Source: a virus | Virus record (IMG/VR): IMGVR_UViG_3300027739_000017 | Coordinates: 1 to 43,220 of that record | Length of the DNA stretch: 43,220 nucleotides | Reading direction: 5' to 3' (one strand) | Shown: positions 15,623 through 21,555 of the stretch, piece by piece | Layout of the letters: every line of letters starts with the position of its first letter | How positions within the stretch are numbered: the stretch's first letter is position 1 | Translations under genes and position numbers: made by a program | Notes under the pieces: generated by a model | What the model was told of the DNA's origin: nothing | The model's database searches: none | The model's input: the letters and a program-made list of their open reading frames with translations, nothing else

Positions 15623-16062
15623 TTCAAATCAGGGATTTCAATCACGTTTCCGGCTTCGAAAGACTTCCTAAGTTGAGATATAGGCATGTTTAGGTTGTTC
15701 TGGGTGAACTGCTGCACAAGAGTCGGCGCTTCTTTAATACTGCCATCAATCTGGAAGCATAGCCGGGCGAACGCTGGCGAGGTCTGGGCCTTTTCTATGG
15801 CTGCTTGTGTGCGGGATAAGCGCGAAGCATCCAGCGCCGACCTCTGAGCATCTAGAAGGGCAGCTGCAAATGCCGGACTCCTGAGCGCACGCCGCCAGGT
15901 GTACGCCGGAACCCCGGCCGCATCGCACAGGTCAGCCGGTGACAGTCTCGGATCGTCAATGAGCGCATCCAGGAGTTTGCTTTGACTCTTGGTGAGAGGT
16001 TGCACAAGACGGCCTGCAACTGGAACCGGGAGCGCTGATCCTGTTTTTTTTCTTCGAGCCAT
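15274..16062 (-). CDS. Terminase small subunit candidate (262 aa)
   Basis: First gene of the packaging operon. A GGAGA ribosome-binding site precedes ATG 16062. Residues 20-80 hold a helix-turn-helix region (LTKSQSKLLDALIDDPRLSPADLCDAAGVPAYTWRRAL split by a turn at DAAGVPAYTW) like the homeodomain-type DNA-binding domain of small terminases. It continues into helices (LLDAQRSALDASRLSRTQAAIEKAQ) suited to oligomerisation. The last 80 residues are unusual: repeated SEVRS or SEV peptides encoded by the repeat cluster, then DDLFDLL. The position ahead of TerL and the domain order support TerS, which recognises the pac sequence; TerS usually binds near or in its own gene, where the repeat array lies. 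Alternative: a generic HTH regulator. Confidence 0.55.
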   Translation of the reverse strand: MARRKKTGSALPVPVAGRLVQPLTKSQSKLLDALIDDPRLSPADLCDAAGVPAYTWRRALRSPAFAAALLDAQRSALDASRLSRTQAAIEKAQTSPAFARLCFQIDGSIKEAPTLVQQFTQNNLNMPISQLRKSFEAGNVIEIPDLNYITRSEVPQLPVIPQKQDDGSVEEAPKCPRFNDNKAPLTLPLPISDQYEVRSEAGTRSEVVEAQYSEVRSGTKSEVIPCSEVRSEGRGQAFKVTRAAPGSQQAAGRAEDDLFDLL

Positions 16063-16076
16063 TTTATTTATTCTCC

Positions 16077-16094
16077 TACTTCGGATTTCCGAGG
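16077..16094. repeat. Dispersed palindrome copy (intergenic, TerS leader)
   Basis: ACTTCGGATTTCCGAGGT. Core TCGGA-TT-TCCGA. It lies in the untranslated leader just before the TerS candidate's ribosome-binding site, so conservation here is not due to protein coding. Confidence 0.8.
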
Positions 16095-16143
16095 TTGTGT
16101 TATGTCCTTAATACTACCACTATATGCTGTATATCAACTGGTA

Positions 16144-16162
16144 TTTACGATTTAATCGTAAA
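16144..16162. promoter_or_regulatory. Perfect 19-bp palindrome in the divergent control region
   Basis: TTTACGATTTAATCGTAAA has 9-bp perfect arms around one central base. It lies between the leftward packaging operon and the rightward promoter at 16192-16220 and is a good candidate operator for a dimeric repressor controlling one or both directions. A leftward promoter is likely just left of it (for example TTGATA near 16120) but no -10 with proper spacing stands out. Confidence 0.6.
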
Positions 16163-16191
16163 AAAAAACGACACACCCTAAAAATAAACCC

Positions 16192-16220
16192 TTGACAGAT
16201 ACCCCTTCATAGTCTATAAA
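16192..16220 (+). promoter_or_regulatory. Strong sigma70 promoter of the rightward operon
   Basis: TTGACA (16192-16197), 17-bp spacer, TATAAA (16215-16220). Drives 16265-19368. It is followed by a short leader and an AAGGAG ribosome-binding site. Confidence 0.85.
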
Positions 16221-16232
16221 CTATATATAGAC
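16212..16232. promoter_or_regulatory. Inverted repeat overlapping the rightward -10 element
   Basis: GTCTATA (16212-16218) and TATAGAC (16226-16232) form 7-bp arms covering the -10 and start site, a typical repressor operator position. The small ribbon-helix-helix-like protein at the end of the operon (19174-19368) is a possible binder. Confidence 0.5.
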
Positions 16233-16252
16233 AACAACACAAACCCCTTTAA

Positions 16253-16264
16253 GGAGCCGACAAC
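16253..16264 (+). promoter_or_regulatory. Ribosome-binding site complementary to the Rep leader RNA
   Basis: GGAGCCGACAAC directly precedes the ATG and includes the Shine-Dalgarno bases. The minus-strand RNA at 22293-22304 contains the exact reverse complement, so 12 contiguous pairs could mask the start site. See the finding. Confidence 0.6.
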
Positions 16265-18064
16265 ATGACAGAAAAAGAAACAATAGGAACCGCCACTTAT
16301 TCACCAGAGGACAACAAAATAAGGATTTACCCATTTGCGCGCCTTGACAGCGCCACTTATGCGCGAGTAAAAGCAGCCGGTTACAAATGGGCACCTAAAC
16401 AGGAGCTTTTTGTCGCTCCAATGTGGACACCTGAGCGAGAAGACTTAGCCCTTGAGCTTTGCGGCGACATAGAGGACGAGGACAAAAGCCTTGTAGAACG
16501 ACAGGAGGAACGAGCTGAACGCTTTGAAGACTACAGCGCAAAACGGGCAGACGACAGCACAAGAGCACATGCAGCGGTTCAAGAAATATGCGACGGAATC
16601 CCCTTGGGCCAGCCCATACTTGTAGGGCACCACAGCGAGCGCCACGCACGGAAACAAGCGGCTCGAATTGAAAACGGTATGCGTAAAGCTTTAAAGCTTT
16701 TCGATCAATCAAAATACTGGCAACAGAGGGCAGCGGGAGCATTACGCCACGCAAAATATAAAGAATTGCCAAGAGTACGCGCAAACCGGATTAAGACCAT
16801 TGAAGCAGACAAGCGCAAGTTTGAGCGCAACAGGGCCGCAGCGGAAAAGGGGCTTGCTATCTGGACAAAAGAAGGGCTTACGCTTGATGATGCCAGAAAA
16901 ATTGCCGGGTTTACCGAATACGGCCACTTGCCATGCTGCAAAAGTGAGTTCAGTTACTGGTCAGCCTATAATGTTTTAGCCCCCGATGACAAACGATATA
17001 AAGCATGCCCCGCATGGACGCTTGAAATGGTACAGGATCGCGCCCGAAAGAGCTACCCGCACACAATCGCGCATTGTGATAGGTGGATTGCACATTTTAA
17101 AAACCGGCTTATTTATGAAAAAGCCATGCTTGACGAACAAGGCGAAAGTGATTTAATTGCACCCAAGGCGAGGCCGAAACAACTACCAATCTGCAATTAC
17201 AAAGCGCCGGGAGGCATAACGCTTGAAAACGTCTATAAGCGGGGCACTACCGAGCATTACCCACAAGTTGAAATGACCGCAGCAGAGTATAAAGCCATTT
17301 ATGATGATTACAAAGGCACAAGAACCGTCGAAAACTCCCATCGTGTTAGAATTGCCCTTATTAAAAAAGACGGGGGGCAGTTTTATGATCGGCTGCATGT
17401 TTGCGTTTTTATCTCTGACAGCAAGGCACATTCTAAACCGGAAGCTATTGAGAAAAATCCCGTTATTTTTGACGCCCCAGCAATACCGCAATACAGAGCG
17501 CCGAAAGAAGAGACAGAACAGGAAAAAGAAATGCAAGCTATGCGCGAAACGCTCAAAACAGGCGTTCAAACCGTATCAGCACCGCAGCTTTTCCCAACTC
17601 CGCCCGAAATTGCCGAGCAAATGATTGAAGCGGCAGACATTCAGCCGGGGCATGACTTACTTGAACCATCAGCGGGAACCGGCAACCTTCTAAAAGCCCT
17701 GCCATGTATACGGCCAAACGGAGCCATCACAGCGGTTGAAATCAATTATACCCTTTCAAAAGCTCTTGAACCATGGGCCGATAATATTGTTTGCGGCGAC
17801 TTTTTGGAGCACAACGGCGATCTTGGCAAATTTGACCGGATCATAATGAATCCCCCTTTTGAAAACGGCAGCGATATAAAACATATTAAACACGCTATCA
17901 AATTTTTAAAGCCTAACGGCAGGCTTGTTGCCCTTTGCGCTAACGGGCCACGGCAGCAGGAGCAGTTAAAACCGCTTGCGGATTCATGGAAAGTGCTACC
18001 GGAGGGAAGTTTTAAAAACAGCGGCACTATGGTTAATGTCGCAATGATGGTTATCAATAATTAA
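16265..18064 (+). CDS. DUF3560 domain - adenine methyltransferase fusion (599 aa)
   Basis: The N-terminus (ATYSPEDNKIRIYPFARLDS, YKWAPKQELFVAPMWTPER) and the region around residues 75-180 with PLGQPILVGHHSERHARKQ match the DUF3560 family found on plasmids and mobile elements. The C-terminal 160 residues are a class I methyltransferase: FPTPPEIAEQM, LLEPSAGTGNLL (SAM-binding motif I, about residue 465), ITAVEIN (motif II), and IMNPPFENG (NPPF catalytic motif IV, about 530), indicating N6-adenine methylation. No specificity domain or restriction partner is present, so a solitary anti-restriction or regulatory methylase is likely. First gene of the only rightward operon. Its ribosome-binding site GGAGCCGACAAC (16253-16264) is complementary over 12 nt to the Rep leader RNA. 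Start supported by AAGGAG. Confidence 0.8.
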   Translation: MTEKETIGTATYSPEDNKIRIYPFARLDSATYARVKAAGYKWAPKQELFVAPMWTPEREDLALELCGDIEDEDKSLVERQEERAERFEDYSAKRADDSTRAHAAVQEICDGIPLGQPILVGHHSERHARKQAARIENGMRKALKLFDQSKYWQQRAAGALRHAKYKELPRVRANRIKTIEADKRKFERNRAAAEKGLAIWTKEGLTLDDARKIAGFTEYGHLPCCKSEFSYWSAYNVLAPDDKRYKACPAWTLEMVQDRARKSYPHTIAHCDRWIAHFKNRLIYEKAMLDEQGESDLIAPKARPKQLPICNYKAPGGITLENVYKRGTTEHYPQVEMTAAEYKAIYDDYKGTRTVENSHRVRIALIKKDGGQFYDRLHVCVFISDSKAHSKPEAIEKNPVIFDAPAIPQYRAPKEETEQEKEMQAMRETLKTGVQTVSAPQLFPTPPEIAEQMIEAADIQPGHDLLEPSAGTGNLLKALPCIRPNGAITAVEINYTLSKALEPWADNIVCGDFLEHNGDLGKFDRIIMNPPFENGSDIKHIKHAIKFLKPNGRLVALCANGPRQQEQLKPLADSWKVLPEGSFKNSGTMVNVAMMVINN

Positions 18065-18077
18065 TTGCTCCTCTTTC

Positions 18078-18101
18078 CTTACCTCGTAAAAACGAGGTAA
18101 G
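18078..18101. other. Perfect 10-bp stem-loop after the methyltransferase gene
   Basis: CTTACCTCGT, loop AAAA, ACGAGGTAAG. No T-run follows in the plus direction, so it is more likely an mRNA stabiliser or processing site than a terminator. The half ACCTCGTA links it to the dispersed palindrome family. Confidence 0.7.
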
Positions 18102-18145
18102 CATAAGCGGAACAACCCGCGACAACCCAAAAAGGAGCGGATAAT

Positions 18146-18325
18146 ATGAAATACGAAAAACAGCAGGAAGTGATTGACAACTACATCAATGGCAATCGTG
18201 TAGACTTCAAAAAGCAGATTAAGCGCATGACCAAACTGGAAGTCCTAGACCTTATCGAATACTACAGCGGCAATGTGGGCAGCAGGCACATTATCATAAA
18301 CGCAATGCGGCAGGCTCTCCGGTGA
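18146..18325 (+). CDS. Small helical protein (59 aa)
   Basis: Not recognised. AAAAAGGAG lies eight bases before the ATG. The product (MKYEKQQEVIDNYINGNRVD onward) is charged and helical, with an IKRMTKLEVLDLIEYY segment. Its TGA overlaps the next GTG start (GTGA), giving translational coupling. Such small proteins after a methylase are common in phage accessory operons. Confidence 0.7.
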   Translation: MKYEKQQEVIDNYINGNRVDFKKQIKRMTKLEVLDLIEYYSGNVGSRHIIINAMRQALR

Positions 18326-18597
18326 AGCGCAAAAGCCTTTTAAATGATGCCTTGCACCGCATAAAGCACTTACACTGTGAGTTATCAGACCACGGTGCAA
18401 GATGCCTTATAAACGCCCTGGAGGGCATAATCGAAAACTATCAGGAGGTTAGAAGCATGGAAACATTAAGAGAATTACTGGCGAATGGCATAATCGACGC
18501 TGAAACTTTTAAGGTCATGGCGGCGCAGTATGAGCGAACCATTGCATTTTTGGAGGTAAACAAACTCATAACCAAGTTGCAGGAGGGCAGAATTTGA
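18322..18597 (+). CDS. Hypothetical helical protein (91 aa)
   Basis: GTG start fixed by the GTGA overlap with the preceding gene. Helical throughout: LLNDALHRIKHLHCELSDHG, then a Leu-rich coiled-coil-like second half (METLRELLANGIIDAETFKVM, then YERTIAFLEVNKLITKLQEG). An internal ATG with its own AGGAGG at about residue 46 (MET) could give a shorter second product. Not recognised. Ends in a TTGA overlap with the next ORF. Confidence 0.65.
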   Translation: MKRKSLLNDALHRIKHLHCELSDHGARCLINALEGIIENYQEVRSMETLRELLANGIIDAETFKVMAAQYERTIAFLEVNKLITKLQEGRI

Positions 18598-18773
18598 AAG
18601 ACCTACAAACAAGCACTCTTGACGGGTCCGCAGGCTTTGAACGATGCAGGCATGGCAACGAGCTCTACAGAAACCCCATGCAGCCTACAGCCAGGGAACT
18701 GAAAGAAGAGGATGAATTTTACAGGCGATTAAAAGAAGAACCCATACAAGAGGAACCAGAAAATGAGTTATGA
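18594..18773 (+). CDS. Small acidic protein (59 aa)
   Basis: TTG start supported by AGGAGG and by the TTGA overlap with the previous stop. The C-terminal half is Glu-rich (ARELKEEDEFYRRLKEEPIQ). It contains FERCRHGNELYRNP in the middle. Not recognised. Overlaps the next gene by 11 bases. Confidence 0.6.
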   Translation: MKDLQTSTLDGSAGFERCRHGNELYRNPMQPTARELKEEDEFYRRLKEEPIQEEPENEL

Positions 18774-19014
18774 AATCAGAAAAACCGACCTGCCGAACTG
18801 GCCCATGCTTCTTGCCCTTTTTATCGTGTGCCTGCTGATCGCGGGATTCCTGACACAGACGGTAAAGCTGATCGACGCCAGAACCGAGGCCGAGGCGCTG
18901 AAAATAGCCGCAGCGACTGCGCTTATTGCCCCTGAACCTGACCGGCGATATGACACGCGGCTTGAAGAGTACAAATGGGACCCAAAAACCAAAACTTACA
19001 GGAGGATTAAATGA
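18763..19014 (+). CDS. Single-pass membrane protein (83 aa)
   Basis: Residues 13-33 (WPMLLALFIVCLLIAGFLTQ) form one membrane segment, preceded by a short N-terminus with KTD and followed by a helical Ala/Glu-rich and then basic C-terminal domain (YKWDPKTKTYRRIK). Could be an inner-membrane accessory such as a superinfection-exclusion or lysis-inhibition factor, as often found in phage accessory operons; that is inference. ATGA overlap with the next gene. Confidence 0.65.
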   Translation: MSYEIRKTDLPNWPMLLALFIVCLLIAGFLTQTVKLIDARTEAEALKIAAATALIAPEPDRRYDTRLEEYKWDPKTKTYRRIK

Positions 19015-19181
19015 AAAAATGCAATGCCGCGCCCACTTCGGAAATCCGAACCATAACGATATGGGGCAAGAAGCGGGAGCAGCGGATTTACCCGGCAATA
19101 TGCCAAAAAAAATTCTGCCATTGCGCTACTTTTGACGCCTGGCAGGCTGACGAACTCAAAAAGGAGATTAAAAATGCCTGA
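19011..19181 (+). CDS. Small Cys-containing basic protein (56 aa)
   Basis: ATG overlaps the previous stop (ATGA). The product (MKKCNAAPTSEIRTITIWGK onward) has Cys at 4, 31, 37 and 39 (AICQKKFCHCATF), a possible metal-binding cluster, and ends in a Lys-rich helix. The DNA for PTSEIRT is a copy of the dispersed palindrome. Overlaps the next gene by eight bases. Confidence 0.6.
   Translation: MKKCNAAPTSEIRTITIWGKKREQRIYPAICQKKFCHCATFDAWQADELKKEIKNA
19035..19052. repeat. Dispersed palindrome copy
   Basis: ACTTCGGAAATCCGAACC, inside the 56-aa gene, read in the S-E-I-R frame. Confidence 0.75.
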
Positions 19182-19368
19182 AAAACTCAATGAAAATGAA
19201 AAAAGACGGTATGTGCATTATACCCTGCACCCGGACGATATTCTATTTATTGCCGACAATGCCGCCGCCCTGGGGCTGTCACAGTCTCAATTTGTCTCGG
19301 CTATGGTAGGCTTTACGCGAAAGCTCGGGCCTCTTGTGAATCAGGGCATAACAGTTAAGCCAGCATAA
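19174..19368 (+). CDS. Ribbon-helix-helix-like small protein (64 aa)
   Basis: The start at ATG 19174 is fixed by a perfect AAAAGGAG; longer forms begin inside the preceding gene. RRYVHYTLHPDDILFIADNA, then AALGLSQSQFVSAMVGF, fits a strand-helix-helix protein of the MetJ/Arc class, where the beta strand contacts DNA. As the last gene of the operon it is a natural autoregulator for the inverted repeat over the rightward -10. The fold is inferred from pattern only. Confidence 0.55.
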   Translation: MPEKLNENEKRRYVHYTLHPDDILFIADNAAALGLSQSQFVSAMVGFTRKLGPLVNQGITVKPA

Positions 19369-19393
19369 AGCCCTGACCGGCATAAATCAAAAG

Positions 19394-19419
19394 CCCCTGG
19401 CAAATGCAGGGGTTTTTTT
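19394..19419 (+). terminator. Intrinsic terminator of the rightward operon
   Basis: CCCCTG, 7-base loop, CAGGGG, then seven T. On the minus strand the same hairpin is followed by CTTTTG, so it may also stop the convergent replication operon that ends at 19423. Confidence 0.9.
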
Positions 19420-19422
19420 GTT

Positions 19423-19596
19423 TTACACGCCTCTAGCAATGCGCCAGGCAATTTTGAGCCTTGCCAGAACCGGCAATGCTCCTGCAATCCGGTACACCCG
19501 GCGCCAGTAGTCGGCGCCAGGCTTTCTTGTCCTAACCCTTGTTGGCCGTTCACTCGTTGGCCCGTCTAAAGCTTTTAAAAGTTGTTCTCTGCGCAT
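19423..19596 (-). CDS. Small very basic protein at the end of the replication operon (57 aa)
   Basis: Not recognised. Strong AGGGAGGG ribosome-binding site before ATG 19596. The product has a basic centre (SERPTRVRTRKPG, then YWRRVYRI) and a C-terminal helix (LARLKIAWRIARGV), so nucleic-acid or membrane-surface binding is plausible. Last gene before the shared terminator. Confidence 0.6.
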   Translation of the reverse strand: MRREQLLKALDGPTSERPTRVRTRKPGADYWRRVYRIAGALPVLARLKIAWRIARGV

Positions 19597-19606
19597 TTTT
19601 CCCTCC

Positions 19607-20089
19607 CTAAAAAGTGTAATATTTTAAAGCCCACTGCAATATCAGAATTGCATCGGCCTCGTTGTGGTTGTCGCCCAGGTAGCCGTATTTGCTCCTGGCC
19701 GCTTCTACCATTTCCACCTTGTCAGCATTACCCTTCCCGGTCGCAAAACGCTTTACGTCGGCAGGCTGAACGGCAAGCAAGGCAATGTCATTCACCCCGG
19801 CAAAAGCTTTTATCACACCTCTCAATTCATTATTTACCTGCGCGGCTTTTTTGCCCTTTGCAACAAAACCCTCAAGGCTTTCAAAAACAATCAAATTCGG
19901 ATACCCGTATAGCAGACACGTTTGAGACAACCAGGACCACATATTGCGGCAGCGGTAGTGCTCGGGCTCGGCTTTCCGTTTCTTGGTTGCAGGCAGAGCC
20001 GTCATTTTATGACTGCCCGACCTCGTATTTCCGAGGTGATACAATGCCCACCCTGTTTCTGTCCCAGGGTCAAGTGCTAATATCATCAT
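19607..20089 (-). CDS. RuvC-like Holliday junction resolvase (160 aa)
   Basis: RNase H-fold resolvase pattern. MILALDPGTETGWAL at the N-terminus gives the first catalytic Asp, LIVFESLEGF (about residue 68) the Glu, and NHNEADAILILQWAL near the C-terminus the final Asp pair. The VQPADVKRFATGKGNADKVEMV segment is the usual RuvC loop before the last helix. It should cut branched DNA before packaging or in recombination with the RecT-like system. Length is normal for phage RuvC proteins. Palindrome copy 20020-20037 lies within its early codons (HLGNTRSG). Confidence 0.8.
   Translation of the reverse strand: MMILALDPGTETGWALYHLGNTRSGSHKMTALPATKKRKAEPEHYRCRNMWSWLSQTCLLYGYPNLIVFESLEGFVAKGKKAAQVNNELRGVIKAFAGVNDIALLAVQPADVKRFATGKGNADKVEMVEAARSKYGYLGDNHNEADAILILQWALKYYTF
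20020..20037. repeat. Dispersed palindrome copy
   Basis: ACCTCGTATTTCCGAGGT. Arms CCTCGTA and TCCGAGG, one mismatch. Inside the RuvC-like gene. Confidence 0.7.
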
Positions 20090-20092
20090 GTG

Positions 20093-20428
20093 TCATCCCT
20101 TCTCCTTCCCTGCCTTGACTGCGGCTTCAAGTTTCTGATAAGTGGTTTTCAATCTCGGATGAGGGTATGTCCATCCTTGACCATTCCACACCCTTGTCAC
20201 TTCAAGGTCATGCAGGGCCTCCGCAATCTCGGCCTTGAGCCGTTCCACTTCGGCCTCAAGCTCTACAATAACCGAAGTGAAATGCTCATCATCTTCAAAT
20301 TTCTGCTTTCTCAATTCCCCCTTGAGCCTGTCACGCTCACAGTAGATACACTCGCCAACTGCTGATGCAGTGCCAGCAGGGGCATTATTTGCACATACCG
20401 TTTTATCATATGGGCATCTATTCATCAT
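20093..20428 (-). CDS. Cys-containing coiled-coil protein (111 aa)
   Basis: N-terminal RCPYDKTVCANN, then GECIYCERDR, gives four Cys suited to zinc binding. A long charged coiled coil follows (SVIVELEAEVERLKAEIAEA) and a C-terminal WNGQGWTYPHPRLKTTYQ. AAGGAG precedes the ATG. Possibly a DNA-binding replication accessory; function not recognised. Confidence 0.6.
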   Translation of the reverse strand: MMNRCPYDKTVCANNAPAGTASAVGECIYCERDRLKGELRKQKFEDDEHFTSVIVELEAEVERLKAEIAEALHDLEVTRVWNGQGWTYPHPRLKTTYQKLEAAVKAGKEKG

Positions 20429-20456
20429 TCACACTCCTTCCCCGCCTTGAGTGCGG

Positions 20457-20640
20457 CTATTTCATCTTTGCGTATTGAGGCAGTCCGTTCCGCATAAAAA
20501 AATCATCTGCAAGGCTATCATCGCCGTTATAATATGTCTTAATCTGCTCTGAAAAACCTGCCGAACTTGCCCTTTCTCTCTATCAAGATACCGGGGCAAG
20601 TCGGCTTCGGGCAGGGACGATCTGTCCTTTTGCTTTTCAT
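20457..20640 (-). pseudogene. Zinc-finger-like small gene with an apparent frameshift at a T5 run
   Basis: ATG 20640 follows GAGG and opens a frame with CPKPTCPGILIERKGKFGRF, which resembles the zinc-ribbon tail of type IA topoisomerases (CPxC...ERKGKFGRF). It hits a stop at 20539-20541. Dropping one T from the run in AGGTTTTTCAG joins it to a second natural-looking frame (SEQIKTYYNGDDSLADDFFM onward, ending QYAKMK) that stops at 20457. So this is either a true frameshift, a sequencing error, or a +1 frameshift. A competing 63-codon frame (20653-20462, TTG start) is less protein-like. Confidence 0.4.
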
Positions 20641-20649
20641 TACGAGACC

Positions 20650-20991
20650 TCAAAACGGAATATCGTCACTATTCACAATTTCACCGGCCAAGATTTCAAA
20701 ACCCTGAACCAAAAAACTGTTTGACTTGGCAGGGCCGTTCTTGCCTTCATAACTTTCTGTCTCAATGCTGCCCTGCAGCACAAGGGCCGTTCCCTGGCCA
20801 ATACCACTTTCAAGTATCTGCTGGCAACAGTTCCCAAAAGCCTTGCACCTGTGCTCACTGTAGCCCTTATAACCGTTTCCTTTGTCGTACTCGGCGGCGA
20901 GTTCAAAGGCGCACATCACCTTGCCGCTTTTCAGGTCAATCCGCTTTATTTCACCCTGTACTTTTCCCGCAAGAACAAAACTGTTTATCAT
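20650..20991 (-). CDS. ssb: Single-stranded DNA-binding protein (113 aa)
   Basis: OB-fold SSB: INSFVLAGKVQGEIKRIDLK, then VMCAFELAAEYDKGNGYKGY, then HRCKAFGNCCQQI, then GTALVLQGSIETESYEGK. The acidic C-terminal tip ends SDDIPF, the partner-binding tail of bacterial SSBs. The second ATG (20991) is preferred because AAGGAG is eight bases from it but only two from the ATG at 20997. Shorter than host SSBs because the linker is nearly missing. Works with Rep, RecT-like annealase and RuvC. Confidence 0.85.
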   Translation of the reverse strand: MINSFVLAGKVQGEIKRIDLKSGKVMCAFELAAEYDKGNGYKGYSEHRCKAFGNCCQQILESGIGQGTALVLQGSIETESYEGKNGPAKSNSFLVQGFEILAGEIVNSDDIPF

Positions 20992-21120
20992 GGCCATTTC
21001 TCCTTCTACATCGGATTTCCGAGGTTCTTAATTTTGCCCTACAAGGGCTTTTCTTGTGTTTACCCTACCCACGACACCCCTTTTAGGCCGTTCGTGTCTT
21101 AAAAGTGCCTTGCCGTTCGT
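20992..21120 (-). other. Intergenic region upstream of ssb
   Basis: Non-coding stretch with a GCCCT-ACA-AGGGC hairpin (21036-21048), two direct copies of GCCGTTCGT (21087-21095 and 21112-21120), a dispersed palindrome copy, and the ssb ribosome-binding site. No clear promoter hexamers. Confidence 0.55.
21008..21025. repeat. Dispersed palindrome copy (intergenic, ssb leader)
   Basis: ACATCGGATTTCCGAGGT. Lies in the leader immediately ahead of the ssb ribosome-binding site, matching the position of the copy ahead of the TerS candidate. Confidence 0.8.
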
Positions 21121-21555
21121 TTAAATCGGTATATCTCGCTCCGGTTCTGCCGGTATTCTGGTCTCGTCTATGCCATCACCGTTATAAATCGGCAAAGTCG
21201 GGGCGTCATAGCTTCTGCATTTGCACCGATAAACAAAACTGTACGGCAAATTGTCAATCATGCGCCTTGTGTGGATCAGGCCCATGCTGCAGTCAGGGCA
21301 ACCGATGCCGTTGAAGTGGCTACCGGCCACCGTCTCTCCATTTTTCTTATCCTGCATGGCAAGGGCGCGCTTAATGGCCGGCAGCGTTAATTTGCTTTCA
21401 TCTTCAATAAGCTGCTCCATAGCAGCCCTGAATTTTTCTTCATCCGTGAATTTCAGCCGGTCGTAAAGTTCCTCTACCTGATCTTTTTTTAAAGCTCTAT
21501 CGCAGCAATGAGCAAAACGCTTTAAAATGTCATAAAAAACATCGTGGGCTATCAT
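21121..21555 (-). CDS. Zinc-finger replication accessory, helicase-loader-like position (144 aa)
   Basis: The start at ATG 21555 is fixed by the ATGA overlap with the Rep stop. The N-terminal half is helical (DVFYDILKRFAHCCDRALKK, then EELYDRLKFTDEEKFRAAM), followed by LPAIKRALAM. The C-terminal half has GCPDCSMG and YRCKCRSYD, a four-Cys zinc ribbon. The arrangement directly after a DUF1376-type Rep protein is where phages often encode a helicase loader. No Walker A is present, so it is not a DnaC-type ATPase. Confidence 0.6.
   Translation of the reverse strand: MIAHDVFYDILKRFAHCCDRALKKDQVEELYDRLKFTDEEKFRAAMEQLIEDESKLTLPAIKRALAMQDKKNGETVAGSHFNGIGCPDCSMGLIHTRRMIDNLPYSFVYRCKCRSYDAPTLPIYNGDGIDETRIPAEPERDIPI

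Noticed and set aside
20462-20653. 63-codon TTG frame overlapping the ssb stop
   Set aside because: Less protein-like than the competing frames with a zinc-finger motif and GAGG ribosome-binding site; kept only as an alternative.
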